In this document: positions 1-8,741 of the stretch, piece by piece
Numbering within the stretch: position 1 is the stretch's first letter
Layout: each line of letters starts with the position of its first letter
From: Rhodoferax aquaticus
GTDB lineage: Bacteria; Pseudomonadota; Gammaproteobacteria; Burkholderiales; Burkholderiaceae_C
DNA length: 64,000 nt
Assembly: GCF_006974105.1 (NCBI RefSeq)
Contig: NZ_CP036282.1
Coordinates: forward strand, 1,612,001 to 1,676,000
Reading direction: 5' to 3'
Position numbers and translations under genes: made by a program
Notes under the pieces: generated by a model
The model's database searches: none
What the model was told of the DNA's origin: nothing
Seen by the model: only the letters and a program-made list of their open reading frames with translations

Positions 1-3000
1 TTCCCGGTGTGTGGCCCATGGCTGCAAAGCGGGATAGCCGACGACTTTCTGCTTCGTAGCCGTTTACGGGGAATGTTTCGTAGTTCAATCCACCGGGGTG
101 AGCCACAAAGTACTGGCATCCACCTAGCGATCGCTTCATCCAAGTGTCCACAATGTCAAAGGTGAGCGGCGTGTGCACTCCGATGGTTGGATGCAGACTA
201 CTAGGAGGGTTCCATGCCTTGTAGCGAACTGCTGCAACAAATTCACCTACAGTTCCTGTACTTTGCATGGGCAAGGCCTTGCCATTACAAGTTACCACAT
301 AGCGGCTCTCGTTAAGGCCGGTTACTCGAACCTCCATGCGCTCTAGGCTTGAGTCCACATAGCGGGCGGTGCCGCCTGCGCTGCTTTCTTCGCCCATCAC
401 ATGCCAAGGCTCCAGTGCGCAGCGCAGCGTCATTTCTACGCCCATGCTCTTGACCGAACCCACCATCGGGAAGCGGAACTCGTAGTGCGGGGCGAACCAG
501 CTGGTGTCGAACGCGTAGCCCGCAGCTTGCATGTCGGCGATCACATCATCAAAGTCCATTTTGATGAAGGTGGGCAGCATGTAGCGGTCGTGCAGCTCGG
601 TGCCCCAGCGAGTGACCGGAGCCTTGTAAGGCGCTTTCCAGAATCGGGCGACCAAAGCGCGCAGCAGAAGCTGCTGCACGCTGCTCATGTGGGGGTGCGG
701 CGGCATCTCGAAGGCGCGCAACTCTAGCAAGCCCAAACGGCCCGTGGACGAGTCTGGCGAGTACATCTTGTCGATGGAAAACTCGCTGCGATGGGTGTTG
801 CCCGTCACGTCGATCAGTATGTTGCGCAGCGTGCGGTCCACCAACCACGGCGGCATGCTCTGGCCGTAGAGTTCGCGATTTTTGTAGATCTGCTCAATCG
901 CGATTTCCAGTTCGTAGAGCTGGTCGTTGCGGGCTTCGTCCACGCGCGGTGCCTGACTGGTCGGGCCTACAAACATACCGCTGAACAAGTAACTCAAAGA
1001 CGGGTGGTTGTGCCAGTACAGCAGCAGGCTGGCCAGTAGCTCAGGTTTTCGCAGGAAGGGGCTGTCTGCCGGCGTGGCACCTCCCATCACAAAGTGGTTA
1101 CCGCCACCGGTGCCGGTGTGGCGGCCATCGGTCATGAACTTCTCGGCGCTCAGGCGCGACTCGAAGGCCGCGTTGTACAAAAACTCGGTGTTGTAGACCA
1201 GTTCTTTCCAGTTGGTGACGGGGTGCACGTTGACCTCGATCACGCCGGGGTCCGGGGTGACTTGCAGCAGCTTTAAGCGTGGGTCGCGGGGAGGTGGGTA
1301 GCCTTCTAGCACGAGCTGCATCTTGAGCTCAGTGGCGGTTGCTTCGATGGCGGCCAACAGGTCGAGGTAGTCCTCTAGTCGCTCAAGAGGCGGCATAAAC
1401 ACGTACAAGACCCCTGACTTGGAGCCTTGGGCTTCAGCTTTAGGGCCACTGGCGCGGCGTGGATCGCGTACCTCTACGCACAGTGCGGTGCGGGTGATCC
1501 AGTGGGCGGATTCAAATCGAGTGGGCGATTTGGCGAACAGGGCCGGCTCAGGCTGCGTGGCGTGCTGTGCATGGGTGGATATGCTGGTGTCTCCGCTGCC
1601 AGGCGTGGCTTGCATCTTACGACCGGCTTCTGGCACGGCCAGATTGCCAGCCAGATAGGGCAAGCCACTAGAGCCCACCGATCCACTGGCTATGGAGGCG
1701 CTGCCAGTGCTGCCCGATGCATAGCGTGCAGCAAATGTGGAGTGGAGGGGGAGTTGGCCACGGTCCACCGTGGGATCTCTCTCTACTAGGTAAGGGAAGT
1801 CACCTTGGCTCACCCACGGCAGAGAGTCTAGGGGTAAGCGCAGACCCATCGGAGAGTCACCAGGCATGAGGTACATGCGCTCATCACGGAAAAACCATGG
1901 GCCAGTCGTCCACCTGGGTCCCGCAAGCTTTGGGTTATTGGTTTGGGTTTTTGCGCCGCGGTCATCGGCCACTTTAAGAGGCAGCACATAGCCCACAACC
2001 GAATCCAGCTTTTGTTCAAAGACTCGCCGCAGACGCGCACGTTCCATCTCATCATCAAGCTTGCTGTTGAACGGATCTACATTGACCGGCAAGCGGCGCT
2101 CGCGCCACAGGTAGTACCAAGTGTCTTCATAACCAGCCTGCAGATACTTGTCGGTGAGTCCCAGATTGCAGGCTAAGCGAGATACAAAGCGCTGGGCATC
2201 TGTGGCTGTGTAGTGCGTCGGTTTGCGCTCATCGGTGAATAACTCTGGGTTGTTCCAGACTTTTTGCTTGTCGGCGCGCCAGTAAATATTAAGTGCCCAA
2301 CGCGGCAATTGTTCGCCGGGATACCACTTGCCTTGGCCGAAATGCAGAAATCCACCTTGGCCGTATTCGTCACGCAGTTTGTGCACCAGTTCGGTTGCAA
2401 AGCCGCGTTTCGTGGGGCCCAAGGCGTCAGTGTTCCACTCAGGCGCATCGCGGTCGTTAACCGCCACAAACGTGGGTTCTCCTCCCATTGTTAGGCGCAC
2501 ATCACCCGCTAGGAGCTCGGAGTCCACGTGGTCGCCCAAGTGCATGACCGCAGCCCACTGCTCAGGGGTGTAAGGCTTGGTGACACGAGGAGACTCGTAT
2601 AAACGCGTGACCTGCATGTGGTGTTGGAACTTCACTTCGCTCTCATCCACGCCACCTTCAATTGGCGCTGCTCCCGAGGGCTGCGGCGTGCAGGCCAATG
2701 GGATATGCCCCTCACCTGCCAAGAGACCGCTCGTAGCATCAAGGCCAATCCAGCCTGCGCCGGGCAAGTAAACCTCGCACCAAGCATGCAGGTCTGTGAA
2801 GTCCACTTCCGTGCCGCTAGGACCGTCGAGAGACTTCACATCGGGGGCGAGCTGAATCAAATAGCCCGATACAAAGCGCGCAGCAAGTCCGCAGTGCCTC
2901 AGCAATTGGACCAGCAGCCATGCAGAGTCACGGCATGAACCCGACCCTAGCGTCAGCGTCTCTTCCGGAGTTTGGACGCCCGGCTCCATGCGAATGGTGT

Positions 3001-3472
3001 AGTCCACAGACTGGTGAACCATGGTGTTGAGGTCCACCAAAAAGATCACGCTACGGCGTTTCGTTCGGTCAATCTTGTCCAAATACGCCTGCAGCAGGGG
3101 CGTCATAGGGTCCGCTGCCAAGTACGGCAGAAGCTCTTGTTTGAGCTCAGCCGCGTAGGTAAATGGGAACTCTTCGGCCTCGGGTTCAAGGAAGAAGTCG
3201 AACGGGTTGTACACGGCCATTTCGACGACTAAGTCGACGGTGACCTTGAACTCCTTTGTTTTTTCCGGAAAGACTAGCCGTGCTTGGTAGTTGGCAAATG
3301 GATCTTGTTGCCAATTCACAAAGTGGGTAGCTGGCTCGACTTTGAGGGAGTACGAGATGATTTTGCTGCGGCAATGGGGCGCTGGGCGCAGACGGATCAC
3401 TTGGGGACCGAGATTGACTAAACGGTCGTAGGAGTAATGGGTGACGTGGTTCAGTGCTGCGTGGATGGACAT
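1..3472 (-). CDS. Transglutaminase-like / DUF2126 (putative amidoligase) protein, 3' end missing
   Basis: A single minus-strand frame opens with ATG at 3472 (MSIHAALNHVTHYSYDR) and is still open at base 1, giving 1157 residues. The last residues read (YEAESRRLSRFAAMGHTPG) match what I know as the end of DUF2126 proteins, so only a short tail should be missing. Residues 1-90 look like the bacterial transglutaminase N-terminal region. A transglutaminase core follows with a complete triad: Cys180 in GSCRDSAW, His229 in DLHAWCEV and Asp245 in GLDATSG. The remainder is the long DUF2126 region, predicted in the literature on amidoligases to be a glutamine-synthetase/GCS-type ligase. The gene is divergent from the ATP-grasp/alpha-E pair, its usual companions. 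Proposed role: making or cleaving amide bonds in a peptide or peptide-tagged product; the substrate is unknown. Family call is firm, function is not. Confidence 0.9.
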   Translation of the reverse strand, partial: MSIHAALNHVTHYSYDRLVNLGPQVIRLRPAPHCRSKIISYSLKVEPATHFVNWQQDPFANYQARLVFPEKTKEFKVTVDLVVEMAVYNPFDFFLEPEAEEFPFTYAAELKQELLPYLAADPMTPLLQAYLDKIDRTKRRSVIFLVDLNTMVHQSVDYTIRMEPGVQTPEETLTLGSGSCRDSAWLLVQLLRHCGLAARFVSGYLIQLAPDVKSLDGPSGTEVDFTDLHAWCEVYLPGAGWIGLDATSGLLAGEGHIPLACTPQPSGAAPIEGGVDESEVKFQHHMQVTRLYESPRVTKPYTPEQWAAVMHLGDHVDSELLAGDVRLTMGGEPTFVAVNDRDAPEWNTDALGPTKRGFATELVHKLRDEYGQGGFLHFGQGKWYPGEQLPRWALNIYWRADKQKVWNNPELFTDERKPTHYTATDAQRFVSRLACNLGLTDKYLQAGYEDTWYYLWRERRLPVNVDPFNSKLDDEMERARLRRVFEQKLDSVVGYVLPLKVADDRGAKTQTNNPKLAGPRWTTGPWFFRDERMYLMPGDSPMGLRLPLDSLPWVSQGDFPYLVERDPTVDRGQLPLHSTFAARYASGSTGSASIASGSVGSSGLPYLAGNLAVPEAGRKMQATPGSGDTSISTHAQHATQPEPALFAKSPTRFESAHWITRTALCVEVRDPRRASGPKAEAQGSKSGVLYVFMPPLERLEDYLDLLAAIEATATELKMQLVLEGYPPPRDPRLKLLQVTPDPGVIEVNVHPVTNWKELVYNTEFLYNAAFESRLSAEKFMTDGRHTGTGGGNHFVMGGATPADSPFLRKPELLASLLLYWHNHPSLSYLFSGMFVGPTSQAPRVDEARNDQLYELEIAIEQIYKNRELYGQSMPPWLVDRTLRNILIDVTGNTHRSEFSIDKMYSPDSSTGRLGLLELRAFEMPPHPHMSSVQQLLLRALVARFWKAPYKAPVTRWGTELHDRYMLPTFIKMDFDDVIADMQAAGYAFDTSWFAPHYEFRFPMVGSVKSMGVEMTLRCALEPWHVMGEESSAGGTARYVDSSLERMEVRVTGLNESRYVVTCNGKALPMQSTGTVGEFVAAVRYKAWNPPSSLHPTIGVHTPLTFDIVDTWMKRSLGGCQYFVAHPGGLNYETFPVNGYEAESRRLSRFAAMGHTPG

Positions 3473-3786
3473 GGGGCCGGTCTCGTTAAATCTCACACTG
3501 GAAAGGCGTTACCACAATTGCAGTAACGGCTACATAGTAGCAACAGGGCTTGTGCATGGCTCAAAGCAAGTCCTGCGCCAAACAGGGCTGGGTCTGCTGC
3601 AAGTCAGTATGCATCGTATTGGTGACAATGCGCGGTCATGGTGCCAAGGGTATACGCGGATGTAGCCCCAAAATGTGGCGTATCCCTAGGTAAAACGCTT
3701 AGGTGGCTTCACATTACCAAGCGCCATCGTGGTGCATGATATCGGTGGCCCAAAGCTTGCATAGAACGTGTTGAAAGAGGTCTTTT
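3473..3786. promoter_or_regulatory. Divergent intergenic region of the ATP-grasp/transglutaminase locus
   Basis: These 314 bases separate the starts of the two divergent genes and hold no credible gene. They must contain both promoters, but I could not pick convincing -35/-10 pairs. The only clear signal is the ribosome site GAAAGAGG about 6 bases before the ATG at 3787. Confidence 0.5.
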
Positions 3787-5301
3787 ATGCGGAAATTCGA
3801 TGAGATGTACACCCAGCTTCCCTACGAGTTTTTTACTCATGGCAAGCAAATACGCGAGCACTACAAGATCTATGACGAATGGCTAGCGCGCCAACCCGGC
3901 GACATGATGGCCAAACGTCGAGAAGAAGCGGAAATGATCTTCCGACGTGTGGGCATAACTTTTGCCGTATACGGCGAGAAGGACGAAGACGGAGCAGGCA
4001 CTGAGCGCCTAATTCCGTTTGACCTGATCCCTCGCATCATTCCTGCCCATGAGTGGGGCAGCATGGAGCAAGGTTTGGTGCAGCGCGTCACTGCACTGAA
4101 TCGGTTCATTTACGACATTTACCACGACCAAGAGATTCTCAAAGCGGGCATCGTGCCGCGCGAGCAGATTGAAAACAACGCGCAGTTTCGCCCCGAGATG
4201 ATGGGCGTAGAGGTGCCCAACCGGATCTACTCGCAAATTTCGGGGATCGACATCGTGCGTGCGCCAGATGCCAATGGCAAAGGCGAGTACTACGTGCTAG
4301 AAGACAATTTGCGGGTGCCCAGTGGCGTGAGCTACATGCTGGAAGACCGCAAGATGATGATGCGTTTGTTCCCTGATTTGTTCAGCGCGCACCGTGTGGC
4401 CCCCATCGCCCACTACCCAGATTTGTTGTTAGAAACCCTGCGCGCTAGCAGTCCGGCCACGACCGCTGAGCCCACCGTCGTTGTATTGACGCCAGGCATG
4501 TACAACAGCGCCTATTTTGAGCACGCGTTCTTGGCGCAGCAAATGGGCGTTGAGCTGGTGGAGGGGCAAGACCTGATTGTGAAAGACAACTTTGTCTACA
4601 TGCGCACGACCCGTGGTCCGCGCCGTGTAGACGTGATCTACCGCCGCGTAGATGACGACTTTTTGGACCCCACTGTCTTTAGGCCAACATCCACGCTGGG
4701 CTGCGCGGGGCTGATAAGTGCGTACCGCGCCGGAAACGTCACCATTTGCAATGCAGTCGGTACCGGTATTGCAGATGACAAGTCTATCTATCCCTACGTG
4801 CCGAAAATGATCGAGTTTTACTTGGGTGAAAAGCCCATTTTGAACAATGTGCCGACTTACATGTGCCGCAACAAGGACGACTTGGCGTACACCTTGGCCA
4901 ACTTGAAAGACTTGGTCGTCAAAGAGGTGCATGGAGCAGGCGGCTACGGCATGTTGGTGGGTCCAGCGTCGACCCAGGCAGAGATTGAAGACTTCCGCAA
5001 GGCCTTGTTGGCTAACCCCAGTGGCTATATAGCGCAACCCACGCTCAGTCTGTCCAGTTGTCCCACCTTTGTGGAGAGCGGCATAGCGCCGCGCCACATT
5101 GACCTGCGGCCTTATGTGCTGTCTGGCAAGACAGTGCAAATGGTGCCTGGCGGCCTCACACGCGTTGCGCTGAAGGACGGCTCCTTGGTGGTCAACAGCA
5201 GCCAAGGCGGTGGCACCAAGGACACTTGGATCCTAGAAGAAGATGAGGTCGCGCCCGGCAGTGCCGCAACCTCCACCCAATCCCAAACGCAGTCAGCTTG
5301 A
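3787..5301 (+). CDS. Circularly permuted type 2 ATP-grasp protein
   Basis: A 504-residue cytoplasmic protein of the circularly permuted ATP-grasp family (DUF404/DUF407). These enzymes are predicted to form an amide bond using ATP through an acyl-phosphate. Visible motifs are YVLEDNLRVPSGVSY from residue 169, with Glu172, Asp173 and Asn174 as likely Mg-ATP ligands, and the glycine-rich loop KEVHGAGGYGMLVG from residue 379. The C-terminal 25 residues are a low-complexity Ser/Thr/Gln tail. The start is supported by GAAAGAGG upstream. The alpha-E gene follows after 15 bases, so the two are surely co-transcribed. In contrast to the fused paralogue at 8741-11458, all expected active-site residues are present, so this is the copy most likely to be catalytically active. 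No substrate can be inferred from sequence alone. Confidence 0.92.
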   Translation: MRKFDEMYTQLPYEFFTHGKQIREHYKIYDEWLARQPGDMMAKRREEAEMIFRRVGITFAVYGEKDEDGAGTERLIPFDLIPRIIPAHEWGSMEQGLVQRVTALNRFIYDIYHDQEILKAGIVPREQIENNAQFRPEMMGVEVPNRIYSQISGIDIVRAPDANGKGEYYVLEDNLRVPSGVSYMLEDRKMMMRLFPDLFSAHRVAPIAHYPDLLLETLRASSPATTAEPTVVVLTPGMYNSAYFEHAFLAQQMGVELVEGQDLIVKDNFVYMRTTRGPRRVDVIYRRVDDDFLDPTVFRPTSTLGCAGLISAYRAGNVTICNAVGTGIADDKSIYPYVPKMIEFYLGEKPILNNVPTYMCRNKDDLAYTLANLKDLVVKEVHGAGGYGMLVGPASTQAEIEDFRKALLANPSGYIAQPTLSLSSCPTFVESGIAPRHIDLRPYVLSGKTVQMVPGGLTRVALKDGSLVVNSSQGGGTKDTWILEEDEVAPGSAATSTQSQTQSA

Positions 5302-5316
5302 GAGAGGCTCCCAAAT

Positions 5317-6273
5317 ATGTTGTCAAGAACCGCTGACCATCTGTTCTGGATGTCCCGCTACACAGAGCGCGCGGAAAACACCGCGCGTATGTTGGATGTC
5401 AACTACCAAACTTCGCTGTTGCCGCAATCAGAAGCGGTTGCGCAACTGGGCTGGCAAGGCCTGCTGTCTATCAGTGAGTTGCTCTATAGCTACAAAGAGC
5501 GGCACGGCGAGATCCAAGCCCGTGAAGTCATGGACTTCATGGTCAAAGATGAGAGCAATCCATCGAGCATCATGTCTTGCCTGAGTGCGGCCCGTGAGAA
5601 TGCGCGTGCCGTGCGCGGCGCACTGACCACCGAAGTGTGGGAGACGCAAAACACCACGTGGCTCGAAGTCAAGCGCATGATCAAGTCGGGTCAGTTTGAG
5701 CAAGACCCCGCCCAATTCTTTGAATGGGTGAAGTTCCGCTCCCACCTGTCGCGTGGAGTGACGGTGGGCACCATGCTGATCGACGAAGCTTTGCACTTCA
5801 TGCGCATGGGAACCTTTTTAGAGCGTGCGGACAACACAGCGCGTTTGGTGGATGTGAAGTTTCATGCGGTACAAAGCGACTTCTTTGGCGCGGCGAGCGA
5901 GAAAGACCAAGAGTACGACTTCTACCACTGGAGCGCCATTTTGCGCAGCGTGTCGGGTTTTGAGGTGTACCGCAAGGTCTATCGCGACGTCATCAAACCG
6001 GAGCGCGTGGCTGAATTGTTGATTCTGCGTCCGGACATGCCTCGCTCCTTGCATGCTTGCATGAATGAAGTGCTGGCCAATTTGGAGCTGCTGGGGACCG
6101 ACCCGCGCAGCGAAACCCTGCGCCGTGCTGGCAAGCTGCGCGCTGAGTTGGAGTATGGCCGCATTGACGAAATTTTGGCGACAGGTCTGCATGCCTACCT
6201 GTCTCAGTTTTTGGATCGCGTCAATGACATCGGTGCCCACATCGGCCGTGAGTTTTTGGTGCCGTTGAACTGA
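5317..6273 (+). CDS. Alpha-E domain-containing protein (DUF403)
   Basis: A 318-residue, mostly helical protein of the alpha-E family, which nearly always travels with circularly permuted ATP-grasp and transglutaminase genes. It carries two copies of one motif, ERAENTARMLDV from residue 17 and ERADNTARLVDV from residue 169, which suggests an internal duplication of a helical unit. There is no signal peptide or membrane segment. The ribosome site GAGAGG lies upstream of the ATG, 15 bases after the ATP-grasp stop. The biochemical role of the family is unknown; a partner or scaffold for the ATP-grasp ligase is the simplest inference, supported by the natural fusion of the same two domains at 8741-11458. 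Confidence 0.9.
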   Translation: MLSRTADHLFWMSRYTERAENTARMLDVNYQTSLLPQSEAVAQLGWQGLLSISELLYSYKERHGEIQAREVMDFMVKDESNPSSIMSCLSAARENARAVRGALTTEVWETQNTTWLEVKRMIKSGQFEQDPAQFFEWVKFRSHLSRGVTVGTMLIDEALHFMRMGTFLERADNTARLVDVKFHAVQSDFFGAASEKDQEYDFYHWSAILRSVSGFEVYRKVYRDVIKPERVAELLILRPDMPRSLHACMNEVLANLELLGTDPRSETLRRAGKLRAELEYGRIDEILATGLHAYLSQFLDRVNDIGAHIGREFLVPLN

Positions 6274-6422
6274 TTATTGTTTGCCACGAGCTGCCCCACC
6301 GTGGCGGTGGGCTTGCACGTGTTGGGGAGGGTGGGCGCAGCTTGTCTGCTTGCGCCAAGATATTGACCGGTTGGCGCGTGTCTGCACAGAGCGGTAGCCC
6401 AGCCTGCTGCTAAGCTTTGGCC

Positions 6423-7655
6423 ATGTCGCATGCCCATGAGTCAACCGCAACATCCTTGTTGCACAACAGACCCTTTATCCGTTTTTGGTGCGCCCGGCTC
6501 TTAGGCGTTACAGCGACCCAAATGCTGATGGTTGCCATTGCGTGGCACATGTACGACCTGACGTCCAGCGCATGGGACTTGGGCTTGGTGGGCTTGTTTC
6601 AGTTTGTGCCAGCCCTGTTGTTTACGCTGCCCGCCGGGCATACGGCTGACCGCTACCACCGGGGGCGCATTTTTGCAGCCTGCATGCTGCTGCAGGCCTG
6701 CGTGGGCCTTGTCTTGGTGCTGGCCACCGAACAAAGTTTTGCCACGCGTGGCTTGATTCTCGTGGTCTCTGTCATGCTGGGAATGGCCCGCGCCTTCCAA
6801 ATGCCGGCGCAGCAGGCGCTCACCCCGTTGTTGGTGCCCGTGGCTCAGCTTCAAACCGCCGTGGCATGGAGCTCAAGTGGCATGCAGGTCGCGATCATTT
6901 GCGGCCCCGCATTGGGCGGCGTTCTGTACATCTGGGGCCCCTCTACGGTGTACGCCACCTGTGCTGTCCTGCTGGTGTGTGCGGTGGGGCTGGCTCTTTC
7001 GGTGCGCTACCCCCATCGTCCTGTTTATTTGGCTGCAACTTGGAGCAGTGTGTCGGCCGGGTTTCGCTTTGTATGGCAGCACAAAGTGCTCTTGGGTGCC
7101 ACCTCGCTGGATTTGTTTGCGGTGTTGCTAGGTGGCGCGACTGCATTGCTGCCGATTTACTGTCGCGACATCTTGCACGTGGGCCCTGTGGGTTTGGGCT
7201 TGCTGCGCGGGGCACCGGCGGTTGGCGCGCTAGTCATGTCTTTGGCGCTGATTCGCTGGCCCTTGCGGCGCAGAGTGGGGCACAAGTTACTCACCGCTGT
7301 GGGCGTGTTTGGCTTAGCCACGGTGGTTTTTGGCCTTTCGCAGAGTTTTGCGCTCTCTTTGTTGGCCTTGGTCGTCACCGGGGCTGCCGACAGTGTGAGT
7401 GTGGTCACTCGCTCTACCCTCATGCAGCTGGAAACGCCTGACGACATGCGGGGTCGGGTCTCAGCGGTTAACTCCATTTTTATTGGGGCCTCTAATCAAC
7501 TGGGAGAGTTTGAGTCTGGTGCCACGGCTGCACTGATGGGGGCTGTGGGCTCTACCGTCTTAGGTGGTGTAGGGACCGTGCTGGTTGCTGCCAGTTGGGT
7601 CAAGCTGTTTCCCGCACTTGCACACCGCGACACGATGGAACCTAGTGCGCGGTAG
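6423..7655 (+). CDS. MFS transporter (EntS-like)
   Basis: A 410-residue inner-membrane transporter of the major facilitator superfamily, with about 12 hydrophobic segments. The loop between segments 2 and 3 carries the MFS motif as GHTADRYHRGR, and the middle of the protein has the DDMRGRVSAVNS stretch typical of the EntS/MFS_3 branch of exporters. A TTG six bases upstream is in frame, but ATG at 6423 (MSHAHESTATSLL) is the more natural start. It follows the alpha-E gene by about 150 bases on the same strand and converges with the transglutaminase gene. Its place inside the ATP-grasp locus suggests, but does not show, that it exports the product of that pathway. It could instead be an unrelated drug or siderophore exporter. 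Confidence 0.85.
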   Translation: MSHAHESTATSLLHNRPFIRFWCARLLGVTATQMLMVAIAWHMYDLTSSAWDLGLVGLFQFVPALLFTLPAGHTADRYHRGRIFAACMLLQACVGLVLVLATEQSFATRGLILVVSVMLGMARAFQMPAQQALTPLLVPVAQLQTAVAWSSSGMQVAIICGPALGGVLYIWGPSTVYATCAVLLVCAVGLALSVRYPHRPVYLAATWSSVSAGFRFVWQHKVLLGATSLDLFAVLLGGATALLPIYCRDILHVGPVGLGLLRGAPAVGALVMSLALIRWPLRRRVGHKLLTAVGVFGLATVVFGLSQSFALSLLALVVTGAADSVSVVTRSTLMQLETPDDMRGRVSAVNSIFIGASNQLGEFESGATAALMGAVGSTVLGGVGTVLVAASWVKLFPALAHRDTMEPSAR

Positions 7656-7757
7656 CGTTAAGGCTTACACAGCGTTAGAGTCCGGTTGCGACTCATCAGT
7701 CCAATGTGTCTCCTGCGCCCTCGGAGATTGCGTGGGATGCTATGAAAAATATAGTGC

Positions 7758-8741
7758 CTATTCCCGGCTTTGGCTTTGGCTCTGACTTGTCTTCTGTAGT
7801 GGCTGCATAGGAGCGAATGGCGTCAAGGCTGGGAGTTGGGCAGGCGTTGGCGTGAATTCTTCGACCGTAACGCCAACTTCAAGGGTGTGGCTTGCACCGC
7901 CGTGGATGACGCCGCGCAGCGGTGATACGTCACCGAAGTCGCGTCCGACCGCGAGGGTGACATAGTCCACGCCAGGTGCGTACCAGCCCCAGCGGTTGTT
8001 GGTAGGGTCTAGGTCTACCCAGCGCGCACCCTCGGGCAGGTCGGCTACGTACACACTCACCCATGCATGCGATGCGTCACTGCCGACGAGCTTTACTGTG
8101 CCGGGCGCGGGCCGGGTCAGCAGGTAACCACTGACGTAGCGCGCTGGCAGCCCCATGGTGCGCAAGCAGGCCAGCATGATGTGGGCGAAGTCTTGGCACA
8201 CTCCCTTGCGTTGTTCCAGTGCTTGCAGGGCCGGGGTGTTGATTTGGGTGCTGAGGCTCTCGTAAGTGAAGTCCTTGTAAATGCGTTCCATCACACTCAC
8301 CGCCACCTCTAGGACGCTGGCACCCGGCGTGAAGCTGGGGCGTGCGTAGGCGGCAAACTCTTGGAGACGGGGCACAAAAGGGGATGCAAAAACAAATTCA
8401 GATGCCGGTTCATACGGCGCATGGGCCTGGAAGCGCATGCTGTCGCGCTGTTGTTCCCAAGGTACTTGGCTATTTGGAATGTCGCTGGGGTAGGTGGTCA
8501 CAAGGCTCTTAGCCTGCACTTCCAGCACACTGTGGGGTTCTTGCAGTGAGAAAAAGCAGCGTGTGTTGCGGTACACGTCAGAAGTGCAACGCATTTGCGC
8601 CGGGAAGGGCATCACCTCCATGCTGTGGCTCAGCAAGGCTTGGCCAGCATGGTCTATAGGCCGCACATAGGCCATGTGCTGGGCGGTTTCTACGGCCGGT
8701 TGGTAGTTGTAGCGCGTGGTATGTGTGACTTGCAGTTGCAT
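7758..8741 (-). CDS. Transglutaminase family protein (bacterial transglutaminase-like N-terminal + core)
   Basis: A 327-residue cytoplasmic transglutaminase-like cysteine peptidase homologue. An N-terminal beta region (MQLQVTHTTRYNYQPAV) precedes the core, which has a full triad: Cys182 in KGVCQDFAH, His225 in DASHAWVSV and Asp245 in WVDLDPTN. The last 35 residues are Pro/Gln/Ser-rich and probably disordered. Its ATG shares one base with the TGA of the upstream fused ATP-grasp/alpha-E gene (TGATG at 8743-8739), so translation is coupled and the proteins are probably made in fixed ratio. Known family members are grouped with ATP-grasp and alpha-E proteins and are thought to hydrolyse or transfer an amide bond; the substrate is unknown. 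Confidence 0.92.
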   Translation of the reverse strand: MQLQVTHTTRYNYQPAVETAQHMAYVRPIDHAGQALLSHSMEVMPFPAQMRCTSDVYRNTRCFFSLQEPHSVLEVQAKSLVTTYPSDIPNSQVPWEQQRDSMRFQAHAPYEPASEFVFASPFVPRLQEFAAYARPSFTPGASVLEVAVSVMERIYKDFTYESLSTQINTPALQALEQRKGVCQDFAHIMLACLRTMGLPARYVSGYLLTRPAPGTVKLVGSDASHAWVSVYVADLPEGARWVDLDPTNNRWGWYAPGVDYVTLAVGRDFGDVSPLRGVIHGGASHTLEVGVTVEEFTPTPAQLPALTPFAPMQPLQKTSQSQSQSRE

